Source: Myxococcus sp. RHSTA-1-4 (GTDB lineage Bacteria > Myxococcota > Myxococcia > Myxococcales > Myxococcaceae). Taken from it: a stretch of 64,000 bases of DNA. The notes under the pieces are model-generated. The model was not told where the DNA came from and made no database searches. It worked only from the letters and a program-made list of their open reading frames with translations. A program made the position numbers and the translations under genes. Below, one piece after another: positions 9,520 to 18,338 of the stretch. The stretch is from contig NZ_JAIQDG010000001.1 of NCBI RefSeq assembly GCF_020037125.1, positions 124,001 through 188,000 of the forward strand, read 5' to 3'. Within the stretch, counting starts at the first letter, position 1, and each line of letters starts with the position of its first letter.

Positions 9520-11168
9520 GCCTGCCCGAGGTCGACGTCTGCATCATCGGAAGCGGCGCGGGCGGCGCGCCCATGGCGCTGGAGCTGGGCCGCGCCGGCT
9601 TCAAGGTGGTGGTGCTGGAGAAGGGCCGGCACTACCGCCCCCAGGACTTCATCCACGACGAAATCCTGAACAGCCGCCGCAACTTCTTCATGCCGCTGCC
9701 CTGGGATGAGCCGCACCTGGTGCGCCAGGGCGCGAAGGGCCGCTACGAGCGCTCCACCGCCGCGTGGACGGCCAACTGCGTGGGCGGCGGCACGGTGCAC
9801 ATGAGCGGCTTCTTCTACCGGCTCAAGCCGGTGGACTTCCGGCTGCGCTCCACGCTGGGCGCGGTGCCCGGCAGCACCGTGGCGGACTGGCCCATCTCCT
9901 ACGAGGAGCTGGCGCCCTTCTACGACAGGGCCGAGGCCGAGCTGGGCGTGTCCGGCGAGGCCGTGCCCCACCCCTTCGCCGAGCCCCGCGCCGCCCCCTA
10001 CCCGCTGCCCGCGCTGGACGTGCACCCGGTGGCGGGCGAAATCGACAAGGCCTGCAAGGCCATGGGCTGGCACTCGCTGCCCACCGCGCGCGGCATCATC
10101 AGCCGGCCCTACCGCGGGCGCGCGCCGTGCTCGTACTGCGCGCTGTGCGGAAGCTACGGCTGCGAGACGGGCGCCAAGAGCGGCACCGACGCCAGCCTCA
10201 TCCCCGCCGCGCTGGCCACCGGCAACGTGGAGCTGCGCCCCGGCTGCATGGCGCGCACCGTGGAGGTGGACAAGCAGGGGCGCGCGAAGAGCGTCGTCTA
10301 CCTGGACGACAAGGGCGTGGCACGGGAGCAGCCCGCGAAGGTGGTGGTGGTGTCCTGCACCGCCGTGGAGAGCGCGCGCCTGTTGCTCAACTCCACCTCC
10401 GGCCGCTTCCCACGAGGGCTGGCCAACGGCAGCGGGCTGGTGGGCAGGAATCTCATCTTCAGCTCCTTCGGCGAGTCGCAGGCCACCTTCCGCGTGTCGA
10501 AGCACGGCGAGGCGCGCCCGTGGCTGAAGGACCCGGCGCCCTTCGTCAACCGCAGCGTCCAGGACTTCTACCTCCTGCCCGACGCCCGGTACGGCTTCCG
10601 CAAGGGCGGCACGCTGGGCTTCATGTGGACGCACCCCAACCCCATCCACGCGGCGGTGGGGCTCGCGGGCAAGGGCGCCACGGCCGTCTTCGGCAAGGCG
10701 CTGAAGGACAAGATGCGGGACTACCGCGACTCGCGCATCCTCCAGTTCGAGGTGTACGCCGAGTACCTCCCCACGCCCGGCAGCTACGTGAGCGTGTCGG
10801 ACCAGGTGAAGGACAAATACGGCATCCCCGTGGCGGCCATCACCGTGGAGCGGCACCCCATGGACCTGGCCGCCACGCGCTTCCTCGTGGAGCGCGGCGA
10901 GGAAATCCTCCTGCGGCTGGACCCGGACGACGTGCGCCGCGGAACCACCAGCGGCGAGACGACCATCCTCCAGCACGGCACCTGCCGCTTCGGCAATGAC
11001 CCGGCCGCGTCGGTGCTGGACAAGCACTGCCGGGCACACGAGGTGCCCAACCTCTACGTGGTGGACGGCAGCTTCATGCCCACTGGTGGCAGCGTGCCGT
11101 CCACGCTCACCATCGCCGCGAACAGCTTCCGCGTGGCGCACCACCTGGTGCGCGCGCTCAAGGGCTGA
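9516..11168 (+). CDS. GMC-family FAD-dependent oxidoreductase, catalytic subunit
   Basis: About 550 residues from a GTG that overlaps the upstream stop codon (GTGA); an ATG at 9489 would add nine residues. The N-terminus has the FAD-binding Rossmann motif GSGAGGAPMALELGRAG followed by VVLEKG. The C-terminus has the GMC signature: HGTCRFG, then VPNLYVVDGSFMPTGGSVPSTLTIAANSFR. In the middle, a cluster of four cysteines in the form CxxCxxCxxxxC, then ETGAKSGTD, resembles the Fe-S ligand region of FAD-dependent glucose and fructose dehydrogenases. The protein has no signal of its own, so export probably depends on the Tat-carrying small subunit. The substrate cannot be read from the sequence: gluconate, glucose or an alcohol are all possible. 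Confidence 0.92.
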   Translation: MSLPEVDVCIIGSGAGGAPMALELGRAGFKVVVLEKGRHYRPQDFIHDEILNSRRNFFMPLPWDEPHLVRQGAKGRYERSTAAWTANCVGGGTVHMSGFFYRLKPVDFRLRSTLGAVPGSTVADWPISYEELAPFYDRAEAELGVSGEAVPHPFAEPRAAPYPLPALDVHPVAGEIDKACKAMGWHSLPTARGIISRPYRGRAPCSYCALCGSYGCETGAKSGTDASLIPAALATGNVELRPGCMARTVEVDKQGRAKSVVYLDDKGVAREQPAKVVVVSCTAVESARLLLNSTSGRFPRGLANGSGLVGRNLIFSSFGESQATFRVSKHGEARPWLKDPAPFVNRSVQDFYLLPDARYGFRKGGTLGFMWTHPNPIHAAVGLAGKGATAVFGKALKDKMRDYRDSRILQFEVYAEYLPTPGSYVSVSDQVKDKYGIPVAAITVERHPMDLAATRFLVERGEEILLRLDPDDVRRGTTSGETTILQHGTCRFGNDPAASVLDKHCRAHEVPNLYVVDGSFMPTGGSVPSTLTIAANSFRVAHHLVRALKG

Positions 11169-11189
11169 CGGGCCGCGTGGAAGGCGGCG

Positions 11190-11699
11190 CTACTGGGTGC
11201 GAAGGGGCGACACGTCCACCTTCACCACGTAGCGCGCCTGCATGTCGGACTCGAACTCGATGAGGTGGTCGCCCACGCCGGTGACGTCCGCCTCGCGGGT
11301 GAACTCGCCGGCCTTCTCCATCATGTCGAGCACCGTGCGCCCGTCCGCCGCCTCGCGCGTGCGCGCTCGGCAGCCCTCCTCGTGGAAGAGGACCACCGTC
11401 TCCTCGCCCGCGGCGGACACCTCCTCCAGGTAGAAGCTCACCTTGATGGTGGAGGCCTCCGGCACCTGGACGATGAACTGGCCCCGGCCCGGGAAGCGGC
11501 CCTCGGCATAACTTTCCGTGCCGAGAATGCAGCCGGCCACGCGGCTGCACACGGGCCAGGCCGCGTCACACGCGTCCTTCACACGCGGGCCGATGAAGTC
11601 ATCGCGCGAGTCGCCACACGCCACCGCGAGCACCGTGAAGAGCAGCACCGCGGCCCTCTGTGCGGAGCGGTGAAACACTGTTACAAACGACATCATCAT
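11190..11699 (-). CDS. Putative lipoprotein, PPC-like fold possible
   Basis: A 169-residue predicted lipoprotein: an N-terminal hydrophobic segment ends in a lipobox LAVAC. The start has three consecutive ATG codons (11699, 11696, 11693); all leave the signal intact. The mature protein has four further Cys and a beta-rich body (GQFIVQVPEASTIKVSFYLEE, later GVGDHLIEFESD) of the kind found in secreted pre-peptidase C-terminal-like domains. The function is unknown. It converges with the GMC gene (21 bases between stops) and diverges from the next lipoprotein, so the about 30 bases upstream must hold part of its promoter. Confidence 0.7.
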   Translation of the reverse strand: MMMSFVTVFHRSAQRAAVLLFTVLAVACGDSRDDFIGPRVKDACDAAWPVCSRVAGCILGTESYAEGRFPGRGQFIVQVPEASTIKVSFYLEEVSAAGEETVVLFHEEGCRARTREAADGRTVLDMMEKAGEFTREADVTGVGDHLIEFESDMQARYVVKVDVSPLRTQ

Positions 11700-11728
11700 C
11701 TGACCCTCAATCCGAGGAGTGGACGTCC

Positions 11729-12160
11729 ATGCGACTGCGTAACCGGTGGCTCCCCATCATCTTCTTCGCCCTGGCTGGCTGTGGGAACGAGACCGAGATT
11801 CCCAAGGAGCCCCAGCTCTTCACGGACCGCGACGAGATGGCCTTCAACCGCGAGTTCAACAGCGGCACCTACGTCGGGCAGGTGGGCTACAACTCGCTCA
11901 TGTTGGAGAACCGCGGCGAGGGCACGCTGCAAATCACCGACATCACCCTGGCCGGCCCCTCGCAGTTCAAGCTGGTGCTCCCCGAGGGCTTCACCCCCGG
12001 CACCCCGCTCCCGCTGGAGACGTACAAGCGCGCCTTCGTGACGGTGGAGTTCCGGCCCACGGACGACGTGGCGTACCAGGGCACGCTGACCATCAAGTCC
12101 AACGCGGCCAACACGCCGGAGAAGACCATCACCCTCAACGGCATGGGTGTGAATCCCTGA
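11729..12160 (+). CDS. Small lipoprotein with an Ig-like (ASH/choice-of-anchor) domain
   Basis: A 143-residue lipoprotein (lipobox LAGC, Cys near 18), started at ATG 11729 with GAGGAG about 11 bases upstream. The mature part is one immunoglobulin-like beta-sandwich: NREFNSGTYVGQVGYNSLMLENRGEGTLQITDITLAG followed later by VEFRPTDDVAYQGTLTIKSNA. This is the pattern of bacterial domains related to ASPM/SPD-2/Hydin (choice-of-anchor D), where FRP is followed by G-L-I-SN. Such domains serve adhesion or protein binding. It converges on the next gene, with a palindromic hairpin between them. Confidence 0.75.
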   Translation: MRLRNRWLPIIFFALAGCGNETEIPKEPQLFTDRDEMAFNREFNSGTYVGQVGYNSLMLENRGEGTLQITDITLAGPSQFKLVLPEGFTPGTPLPLETYKRAFVTVEFRPTDDVAYQGTLTIKSNAANTPEKTITLNGMGVNP

Positions 12161-12185
12161 GCCGGCGAAGGTCCTGAGTGCAACG

Positions 12186-12207
12186 GGCGGGAGCCGCGGC
12201 TCCCGCC
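12186..12207. terminator. Palindromic bidirectional terminator candidate
   Basis: A perfect 22-base palindrome (11-base arm GGCGGGAGCCG and its complement) lies between two convergent genes, 25 bases after the left stop and 15 bases before the right stop. The centre would open to give a loop of about four bases. Confidence 0.5.
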
Positions 12208-12222
12208 GTACCGCCGCCGCGC

Positions 12223-14568
12223 TCATGGCTGGCGGGTGAAGTTGCAGCCTCCGACCCACGTCCCGCCGTCCTGCACCGGCGCCGGGCACGACACGCTGGC
12301 CCCGCCGTCCACCGTGTAGCTGGTGGGGTAGACCGCGTAGCCGGTGCGCAGGGTGTAGTTGACGCGCTCGTAGTCGGTGCGGCTCTCCGCGGACACGTCC
12401 ACCCGCATGGTGCCGCCGCGGATGAAGCGCCGCTCCAGGCAGCCGCACGCGTACGGCGCCACGGTGACGACGGTGGAACCCGGCCGCTCCTCCCGCGTGT
12501 ACAGCGGCTGGAGGCTGCTGAACGACGCGCCGCTCGGCGTATGCCAGGCACGCAGCGAGTCCGAACGGTAGCCCATCGTCAACGGGAGGCTCCGGCTGCC
12601 CGTCGTCACCGGCGTGCACGTGCCGCCGTCCGTCACGTCTCCTTCGCAGAAGGTGAAAGCCAGCGAGATGCCGTGCGGCGTGCCGCCGTCCGCCAGCTTG
12701 TCCACCTCCCACTGCACCAGCCACGCCTTGTCCTCCGGGGCCGTCGCGGGGGGAAGCTGGAACTGGTACGAGTCAATGTCCGAGGGCACCGCGTCGTAGT
12801 CCCAGGGTCCACGCACGCCCATCCCGGTGGTGCGGTCATCGTTGTCGGAGCGAAGCCGGCCGTGGCCGTGGGAGAGCTGGCCCGTCACGGAGAAGTTGGT
12901 GTCACCGTATGGAGGGGCGGGGAAGCTGGGGCTGGCCTGCAGCGTGCGCGGCACCGGCTGCTCCGAGCCGGTCGATTGCCGGTTCCGCTCGTCCAGGTCC
13001 TCCTCCTCCCAGCTCACCTCCAGCCGGTAGTCGCGGTCATCCGCCCAGTTGGAGCCGTCGTCCTGGACGAGGAAGTAGTACTGCACGGCGGTCGTGTGCG
13101 GCGGCAACGGGATGACGCCGTGGAAGTTGCTCAGCGCGGTGAAGCGCGGGTTCTCCACCACCTCCTCGCGGTAGGAGTGCAGGCACATGGGCGCCGGCAG
13201 GTCCGTGCGGGTGCAGTAGCCCTCCGCCAGGGTCTTCGCGGGCTGGTTCTCCACGAAGTCGCGGGGACAGGCGCTGGCGTCGTTGAGGCAGTTGGTGCGC
13301 CACTCGGCCAGGTTGGCGCCCTTGGACACCAGGGTGAACACCTGCACCGTCCGGTCCGGCGTGTCCGGCAGCGCCGGGAAGCGTCCGCCCGAGCCCAGCG
13401 GCACCAGGCGGTAGCGCAGCAGCGTGGGCACGCCGGAGACCGGCAGCCGCACCGAGTACCAGTCCCGGTCCGGCACGTAGCCCAGGCGGCCGGTGAAGGA
13501 CGCCGACGCCTGCGGGGTGCCGGGCGAGGCCGTATCGAAGTTGCGCGCCGTGGCGTCCTGCACCCGGTCATTGCCGTTGCCCGTGCTGTCCTGTGCGTCC
13601 GCCTCGTCCAGGGCGCGCACCTCCACCTCGTAGCGCTGGCGCAAATCCCCCAGGGCGGTGTCCTTGTCGTTGATGCCCCGGTAGCCCTTCACCACCAGCA
13701 TCCACGTGCCCGTCTGCTTCACCTTGCGCGCCGTGGCCAGCTCGGAGCCCCTGAAGCCGGGCGGTGACTGGCCCTCGTCCTCCTTCTCCGCGAAGCCCGG
13801 GCGCCGCAGCTCGTAGGACAGGCGCCAGTTGGGGACGAACTGCTGGTCGGGCGCGTGGACGCGCACGTAGGCCACCTTCCCCGCTTCCAGGTTGAAGGTG
13901 TAGTGGTCCACGTCGTTGTCCGTGGCGAGGTAGCCCGTGGCGGTGCCCACCTGCTGCCCGTTGCCGGGGGCGAGCGTCAGCGGGGTGGCCGTGGCGTAGG
14001 TGTCGTTGGGCTCCTGCGAGTCCGGGTTCTGCGCAAGCTGCACCGTCAGCCGGTACTTGTTCTTCGCGTCGAAGTTGGGCCGGTTCACCACGGCGGGCGC
14101 GTCCTGCACCAGCACCAGCAGCGTCTGGCTCTTCAGGTCGTCGCGCAGCGGCAGCACCATGTCCACCGGCTTCGGCGCTCCCTGGCCGTGCTGGTCCTCC
14201 TTCTTGGCCAGCGCCCCCTCGCCCCCGGTGGGAAGGGGCCCCAGCACGGTGATGGACAGGTTCACCGCGGTGCTGGCCGCCAGGTAGGCGCCGTTGACGT
14301 TGAGCAGCGTGCGCGGGCTGGTGTCGGCGGGCAGGACGATGCGGTACCAGTCCTGGTCACCCGCCTTCACCTCGCCCTCCAGCACCAGGAAGCGCTCCAG
14401 CGGCTCGCCGGGCTTCAGCTCGCACTCGGGCAGCGACAGCGCCTCCTCGCGGCTGTTGCAGAGGTCCTCCACCGGGTTGGTGCCCGCGTCCGTGTCGCCG
14501 CCTCCTCCGGATTTGCAGGCGGCGAGGGCGAGCAGCGCGAGCGGCAGCAGTCGGGCTTGGATGGACAT
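12223..14568 (-). CDS. Large lipoprotein with PPC-like domains
   Basis: A 781-residue lipoprotein (lipobox LAAC, then a Gly-rich linker) from ATG 14568. It contains repeated beta-rich modules of the pre-peptidase C-terminal type: DWYRIVLPADTSPRTLLNV near the N-terminus, then EPNDTYATATPL with DVDHYTFNLEAGKVAYVRV, and later RDWYSVRLPVSGVPTLLRY and DSYQFQLPPA. Each has the DxDxY/F-x-F core of PPC domains, usually found in secreted and surface proteins. Several Cys in the C-terminal third could form disulfides. It lies 11 bases after a VWA lipoprotein gene and is the last gene of that operon, so it is likely part of the same surface assembly. No catalytic domain was found. Confidence 0.78.
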   Translation of the reverse strand: MSIQARLLPLALLALAACKSGGGGDTDAGTNPVEDLCNSREEALSLPECELKPGEPLERFLVLEGEVKAGDQDWYRIVLPADTSPRTLLNVNGAYLAASTAVNLSITVLGPLPTGGEGALAKKEDQHGQGAPKPVDMVLPLRDDLKSQTLLVLVQDAPAVVNRPNFDAKNKYRLTVQLAQNPDSQEPNDTYATATPLTLAPGNGQQVGTATGYLATDNDVDHYTFNLEAGKVAYVRVHAPDQQFVPNWRLSYELRRPGFAEKEDEGQSPPGFRGSELATARKVKQTGTWMLVVKGYRGINDKDTALGDLRQRYEVEVRALDEADAQDSTGNGNDRVQDATARNFDTASPGTPQASASFTGRLGYVPDRDWYSVRLPVSGVPTLLRYRLVPLGSGGRFPALPDTPDRTVQVFTLVSKGANLAEWRTNCLNDASACPRDFVENQPAKTLAEGYCTRTDLPAPMCLHSYREEVVENPRFTALSNFHGVIPLPPHTTAVQYYFLVQDDGSNWADDRDYRLEVSWEEEDLDERNRQSTGSEQPVPRTLQASPSFPAPPYGDTNFSVTGQLSHGHGRLRSDNDDRTTGMGVRGPWDYDAVPSDIDSYQFQLPPATAPEDKAWLVQWEVDKLADGGTPHGISLAFTFCEGDVTDGGTCTPVTTGSRSLPLTMGYRSDSLRAWHTPSGASFSSLQPLYTREERPGSTVVTVAPYACGCLERRFIRGGTMRVDVSAESRTDYERVNYTLRTGYAVYPTSYTVDGGASVSCPAPVQDGGTWVGGCNFTRQP

Positions 14569-14579
14569 GACGTGGGTTC

Positions 14580-16325
14580 TCAAGGCGTCTGGGACGGTGC
14601 GTTGACGCGGCCGGGGCAACCGTCGATGAACTGCTCGGGCTCCACGCGGATGATGCCGTCGGCGGGCGACTTGATGCCGCCCACCGGGTAGCGGACGGTG
14701 TCCACGCGGACGGTGCGCACCAGCGTGCGCGCGGTGGGGTCGTCCGCGGGCACCATGGCCACGGACAGGGACAAGTCATTGAAGCCCGCCCCACGCAGCA
14801 CCACGCCCGCGTCGTCCGGGTGGGCGGCGGTGGGCGCCAGCAGGATGTTGTCGACGCGGAGCTTGTAGCACTGGCGGCCCAGCGCGTCCGGCGCGCCGTC
14901 CGCCTCGAAGGAGTAACGGTAGCCGTCCACGGACAGGTTGGCGGTGTCTACCTCCAGCGGGCGGGTGTGCAGGCGCAGCTCCTGGCGGCTCGTCAGCCCG
15001 TCGTTGTCCGGGTCCTCGTCCAGATCGTCACTGGAGCCCTGGGTGCCGCCGCGCCACTCCACGCCGTCCGGCACGCCGTCACGGTCGCTGTCCGCGAGGT
15101 TGGCGTTGGTGCCGATGAACTGCTCGTCGCAGTCCAGCAGCCGGTCGCAGTCCGAGTCCTCGGCGCGCAGCAGCGGAGGGCAACCCTTGTCCAGTCCCCC
15201 CCCGTCCGGCAACGCCACCTGCGTGGGATTGAAGTCCACGCCGCGCTCGCGGAAGTACACCTCCACGCCGTCGCTGAAGCCGTCCCCGTCCGTGTCCATG
15301 AGGTTGGGGTCGGTGCCCACCTCCGCCTCGCGCGCGTCCGCCAGGCCGTCGCCGTCCGTGTCCGCCTCGTCCTGCGGGCTGCCCGGCGGCGCGGAGAAGT
15401 TGGTGGCGATGACCTCCTTCACGATGAAGGAGCGGCGCACCTGGCCGAAGGTGAAGTCCAGGAAGTTGATGGGCTCGTTGTTGCGGAAGTCGCGGAAGTT
15501 GCCGCCGCCCAGCCTCGCCATCTGCTCCAGCCGGTCCGCGTTGGCGTTGATGATGAGCAGCGGGCAGCCACCGTCCCCCTCGATGTCGCACGACGACACC
15601 GGCTGCGTGGGCAGGAAGACGTGCACGGTGTTGACGCGCACCTCCTCCACCAGGTCCCGGAGCTGGCGGATGCGCACCACGGCGTCACCGTCGATGAGCT
15701 CGTCGTCCTGGTCGGTGGTGGGCTTGCCGTCCGACAGGAAGATGACCGAGTAGCGCGCCTGCGCCAGCGCCTGGGCGCCGCCCGGCTCCAGCCGGCTGCG
15801 CGCGATGTCCGTGTTGATGAGCGAGTAGATGTCCGACAGCGGCTTGACGAAGTCCGTCGAGTCCCGGTTCGGGGAGTTGTCCGGGTTGCGGAAGGTGAGG
15901 AGCTGCTCGGTGAGCCGGCGCCGGGCGGCCTCGTCCATGCTGGACACCTGCACGAAGCCGTCCTGCGGCGGGTTGCCCGGCGCCTGGGTGAGGAAGGCCG
16001 TGGTGCTGCCCGCGAAGAGCATCACCGCGATGTAGACCTCGGGGTCCCTGGGCAGGTTGTCGATGAGCTCCACCAGCGCGGTGGCGCGCGTGCCGTCCGG
16101 GTCGCTCACGCGCATGGACTGCGACGCGTCCATGGCGACGACCAGCTTGATGGGCCGCACCACCTCGTTGGAGCCCACCGTGCAGAACCGGCCCTCGAAG
16201 GCCATGGCCCGGTCCACGGGCACTTCCGTGTCGCGGCGCGGGTCATAGAGATAGGAGTCGGTGCAGGCCACCACCACGGCGAGCGCGGTCAGCAGGCCCG
16301 CCAGGACTCGGCTGGCGCGGCTCAT
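14580..16325 (-). CDS. VWA-domain lipoprotein with thrombospondin type-3 repeats
   Basis: A 581-residue lipoprotein (VVACTDS lipobox, Cys near 21). A von Willebrand factor A domain follows, with the metal-binding DASQS at residues 66-70 (canonical DxSxS), so ligand binding through a metal ion is plausible. Next come several Asp-rich calcium-binding repeats of the thrombospondin type-3 kind (ADTDGDGLADAREAEVGTD, DTDGDGFSDGVEV, DSDRDGVPDGVEW), then a C-terminal domain with GYRYSFEADG and CYKLRVDNI that also occurs in the two paralogues nearby. The start overlaps the upstream gene's stop by four bases (ATGA), so it is translated from the same mRNA. It is probably a surface adhesin or scaffold; the ligand is unknown. 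Confidence 0.88.
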   Translation of the reverse strand: MSRASRVLAGLLTALAVVVACTDSYLYDPRRDTEVPVDRAMAFEGRFCTVGSNEVVRPIKLVVAMDASQSMRVSDPDGTRATALVELIDNLPRDPEVYIAVMLFAGSTTAFLTQAPGNPPQDGFVQVSSMDEAARRRLTEQLLTFRNPDNSPNRDSTDFVKPLSDIYSLINTDIARSRLEPGGAQALAQARYSVIFLSDGKPTTDQDDELIDGDAVVRIRQLRDLVEEVRVNTVHVFLPTQPVSSCDIEGDGGCPLLIINANADRLEQMARLGGGNFRDFRNNEPINFLDFTFGQVRRSFIVKEVIATNFSAPPGSPQDEADTDGDGLADAREAEVGTDPNLMDTDGDGFSDGVEVYFRERGVDFNPTQVALPDGGGLDKGCPPLLRAEDSDCDRLLDCDEQFIGTNANLADSDRDGVPDGVEWRGGTQGSSDDLDEDPDNDGLTSRQELRLHTRPLEVDTANLSVDGYRYSFEADGAPDALGRQCYKLRVDNILLAPTAAHPDDAGVVLRGAGFNDLSLSVAMVPADDPTARTLVRTVRVDTVRYPVGGIKSPADGIIRVEPEQFIDGCPGRVNAPSQTP

Positions 16326-18304
16326 GGATTGGCCCCCGGACCGGAGGGCGGGGTCCCCACACAGTCGTTCTGGTTGTTCCACGGGTTGCTGAGCTGGTCG
16401 GGCCGGCGGAAGTCGGCATCCGTCAGGGCGAGCTCGGGTCCAGCCGGCACGCGCACGCTGGGCGGCGCGTACTGGGCCCAGGCGCAGGCGGTGCGCCAGA
16501 CGCCGTAGTCGGAGGAGACGCCGCTCTCCGGCGCCTCGGCGAACCACACCTTGAAGAGGTTGTGGCCCTGCTTCACGCCCGCGCGGTCCGGCGGGGTGAC
16601 GAGCTGGATGTTGGACACGGTGAAGTCGTAGCAGACGCTGCCGTCCGCGCGGACCTCGGCGACGCGCGTCTCGTACTGGTAGCCATTGCGCTCATAGAAG
16701 GCGCGGTCCCTGCGCGTCGGGTTGCTCCCCGCGCGCAGCTCCGCGTCGTCCGGCAGCCCGTCCCCGTCCGTGTCCAGGCCCGCCACGTTCGGCTCCAGGG
16801 GGGGCAGGCCCCAGCGCGCCTCCATGCTGTCCGGAGCGCCGTCGCCGTCGCTGTCCACGATGCCGGTACGCGTGCCCAGGAAGGCCTCGGCGAACTGCGA
16901 CAGGCCGTCGCCGTCCGTGTCCCGGCACACGCAGTTGCGCGTCAGCGGGGACTGCGGGTCACACCCGCGCGCGTCCAGATCGTTGGCCGCCCGGAAGCCC
17001 TGGTCCTCGCGGCGGTCCTCGAAGCCGTCGTCCAGGCAGTCTCCGTCGCTGTCACCCAGGAAGGTGTTGGTGTTCAGCGTGAAGGCGTTGTCCCGCGCGT
17101 CCGGCACCCCGTCACCATCGCTGTCCAGCACGCGACCTTCCTCGCCAGGAGCGGAGCTGAGCGCCTCCACCACCAGCGACTTCATCACGTTGCGCGAGGC
17201 GAAGGACGAGTAGTCCAGCGCGCCCAGGCCCAGGTTGGAGATTTCGGCCGTGTCGTTGAACTCCTGGTACACGCCGTTGCCCATGTCCGCGAAGCGCCGC
17301 AGCAGCCAGGAGGCAATCGACTTCGCGGCCTCCGGATATTGCGCGGGGTCCACGCCCGGGTAGATGCCGTAGATTTCCTGGCAGATGGGGCCGCAGGCGC
17401 GCACCGCCTCCTGGTTGAAGAGCAGCACCGTGTGCATGCGCACGTCGCCCACGTTGTACTGGTCCTTCAGCTCCATCAGCCGCCGCACGTAGCTGAAGAG
17501 CTGGTAGTTCTGGTTGCGGTCCGTCCCGATTTCGAAGCCGTCAATCACGTCCGTGGTGTTGGTGGCGTTGCAGAAGCCGACGATGGAGTCCGCCCACGTC
17601 AGGTCCGGGCTGGACGGGCTGGCGTACACGCTGAGGTTGTCGGTGGCGGAGCAGCGCGGGTACGGCGTGCCGTCGGTGAGGAAGACGACGACGTAGCGGG
17701 TGCGCGGCAGAAGCTCCGGGTTGGACTGCGCCACCGCGTTGATGTCGCTGGAGATGATGCTGTACGCGTAGGACAGGGCGCCCTGGTAGTCGGTGCCCTT
17801 GCCGAGCTGGCTCTGCAGGCCGTCGATGTAGCTGTCGATGTTGTTGTCCGGCCGCGCGAAGCGGCTGCCCACGGTGGTGGGCGGCCACACGTTGCGCACG
17901 TTCGTCTCGAAGGGGGCGACGGAGACCTGCACGTTGCCGCCCTGCGCGTTGACCTGGCGGAACTGGGCCACCAGCCGCTTGAGGGCGCGCACGCGCGCGG
18001 GCTCGGTGACGCCGGGAGGGATGATGGCCTGCACCTCGGCGCGCTGGCAGAAGCCGCTGTCGAGCTGCGCGCCCGGCGGGTCCGAGATGCACATGCTGCC
18101 GGACTCGTCGATGACGACGACCACCTTCACCGGGAAGCCGGACGGGTTGGGCGGACGCGTGCACACCCGCCCCTGCAGCGTCAGCCGGTCGTCGAGCTGG
18201 GACTGCTCCTGGGCCCGGGGCTCGAGCATCGAGTCGGTACAGGACAGCAGGCCCAGGGCCAGGAGGCCCGCCGCGAGCAGCGGGGTACGAATGAAGCGGC
18301 GCAT
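16322..18304 (-). CDS. VWA-domain lipoprotein with thrombospondin type-3 repeats (paralogue)
   Basis: A 660-residue lipoprotein (LLSCTDS lipobox). AGGAGG sits a few bases upstream of ATG 18304. The VWA domain carries an intact metal site, DESGS, at residues 66-70, exactly where the downstream paralogue has its own. It is followed by calcium-type repeats (DSDGDGVPDARDNAF, DSDGDCLDDGFEDRR, DTDGDGLSQFAEAF, DSDGDGAPDSMEARW) and the shared C-terminal module (GYQYETRVAEVRADGSVCYDFTVSNI). The Cys-rich VWA insert has several possible disulfides. It starts 34 bases after the TSP3 protein gene and overlaps the next VWA gene, so it is in the same operon. The role is probably surface binding; no enzyme motif is present. 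Confidence 0.9.
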   Translation of the reverse strand: MRRFIRTPLLAAGLLALGLLSCTDSMLEPRAQEQSQLDDRLTLQGRVCTRPPNPSGFPVKVVVVIDESGSMCISDPPGAQLDSGFCQRAEVQAIIPPGVTEPARVRALKRLVAQFRQVNAQGGNVQVSVAPFETNVRNVWPPTTVGSRFARPDNNIDSYIDGLQSQLGKGTDYQGALSYAYSIISSDINAVAQSNPELLPRTRYVVVFLTDGTPYPRCSATDNLSVYASPSSPDLTWADSIVGFCNATNTTDVIDGFEIGTDRNQNYQLFSYVRRLMELKDQYNVGDVRMHTVLLFNQEAVRACGPICQEIYGIYPGVDPAQYPEAAKSIASWLLRRFADMGNGVYQEFNDTAEISNLGLGALDYSSFASRNVMKSLVVEALSSAPGEEGRVLDSDGDGVPDARDNAFTLNTNTFLGDSDGDCLDDGFEDRREDQGFRAANDLDARGCDPQSPLTRNCVCRDTDGDGLSQFAEAFLGTRTGIVDSDGDGAPDSMEARWGLPPLEPNVAGLDTDGDGLPDDAELRAGSNPTRRDRAFYERNGYQYETRVAEVRADGSVCYDFTVSNIQLVTPPDRAGVKQGHNLFKVWFAEAPESGVSSDYGVWRTACAWAQYAPPSVRVPAGPELALTDADFRRPDQLSNPWNNQNDCVGTPPSGPGANP

Positions 18305-18338
18305 GCGGAAGGGACCTCCTGGCGGGGGGACGGCGATG

